Positions 61,659-62,033 of a stretch of DNA of 62,033 nt are shown here, one piece after another (positions within the stretch are counted from its first letter, which is position 1; the number at the start of each line of letters is the position of its first letter). The position numbers and the translations under genes were made by a program. This DNA is from Pedobacter jeongneungensis (GTDB taxonomy: Bacteria > Bacteroidota > Bacteroidia > Sphingobacteriales > Sphingobacteriaceae). The DNA lies in assembly GCF_000633455.1 (NCBI RefSeq), contig NZ_AYMG01000018.1, positions 1 to 62,033 on the forward strand, written 5' to 3'. The notes beneath the pieces are model-generated. The model was not told where the DNA came from, ran no database searches, and worked only from the letters and a program-made list of their open reading frames with translations.

Positions 61659-62033
61659 GTTTACAGGCAATGGTTTAAAATGTCTGTTAAATAAATTCTG
61701 AATTAATCTTTTCCATTTTGCCAGGACGTTTTACCGCAATGAAAAAAAAGTGTCAATTAAATAAGCGGCAATAACAACATTTGCCGTCTGGCTGGGACGG
61801 TTTACAGGCAATGGTTTAAAATGTCTGTTAAATAAATTCTGAATTAATCTTTTCCATTTTGCCAGGACGTTTTACCGCAATGAAAAAAAAGTGTCAATTA
61901 AATATAAACGGCAATAATAATTTTTGCCGTCCGGCTGGGGCGGTTTACAGGCAATGGTTTAAAATGTCTGTTAAATAAATTCTTAATCAATCTTTTCCAT
62001 TTTGCCAGGAAGGTTTACCGCAATGAAAAAAAA
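61650..62033. repeat. Tandem array of 141-143-bp units, truncated by the window edge
   Basis: Units begin at about 61650, 61791 and 61934 with GCTGGGACGGTTTACAGGCA and are almost identical over most of their length. The end of each unit can form CGGCAA...TTGCCG, and the unit junction forms CCGTC...GACGG. The third unit keeps that stem through a G-U-type change. No open frame or strong coding signal runs through the array, and its right end is outside the window. Confidence 0.85.

Noticed and set aside
61650..62033. Tandem array considered as a CRISPR array
   Set aside because: Units of 142 bp are nearly identical throughout, so there are no short repeats with unique spacers, and no cas genes are in the window.

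Overview
The window reads as a chromosome segment of a Bacteroidota organism, most likely Sphingobacteriaceae and close to Pedobacter. The evidence is two SusC/SusD pairs, a type B gliding/T9SS C-terminal domain, an IcmF-type fused mutase, PafA phosphatase, a six-domain S1 protein, -33/-7 promoters of the form TTTG-N19-TAnnTTTG, and a near absence of Shine-Dalgarno sequences. All names come from motifs and remembered family features; no searches were run.

Layout. 0-10 kb: a decayed coding remnant, an acyl-ACP desaturase, an icmF gene translationally coupled to a secreted PqqB-like metallo-hydrolase, a VOC protein, pafA and folC. 10-17 kb: a large repeat-bearing secreted protein with a type B sorting domain, then a tightly overlapped operon (HU/SPOR protein, exbB, exbD, TonB-like) in which every junction is TAATG. 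17-37 kb: a glycan-utilisation island. 37-44 kb: an ECF sigma, FecR anti-sigma, SusC and SusD cassette. 44-50 kb: an unknown 166-aa protein, a plugless TonB-receptor-like barrel and a 1000-aa TPR protein. 50-54 kb: pyrB, pyrR, a class IV aminotransferase, a DCC-family protein and a small membrane protein. 54-59 kb: DUF779, aldehyde dehydrogenase, a divergent AraC regulator and a GH20 hexosaminidase. 59-62 kb: rpsA and a 142-bp structured tandem array running off the window.

The main story is the island at 17-37 kb. A lipoprotein GH18 enzyme very similar to Endo H, a SusC/SusD pair, two GH92 alpha-mannosidases, another (alpha/alpha)6-type glycosidase, an MFS sugar porter, a mannose-6-phosphate-isomerase-like protein, a ROK kinase and a GntR/UTRA regulator together suggest a full route: cut high-mannose N-glycan from protein, trim it to mannose, import, phosphorylate, and isomerise to fructose 6-phosphate. 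Three pseudo-palindromes with core TATGTwTGTACATA lie in front of three transcription units of this island. Two of them sit exactly on the -7 element of perfect TTTG-N19-TAtgTTTG promoters. They are the likely operators of the GntR protein and define a candidate mannoside regulon.

Intergenic DNA is rich in palindromic elements: long hairpins bounded by GTCAT...ATGAC, shorter GGTGTC/GGTCGGTG-type palindromes, and several strong terminators. I see no tRNA, rRNA, CRISPR array, complete insertion sequence or prophage.
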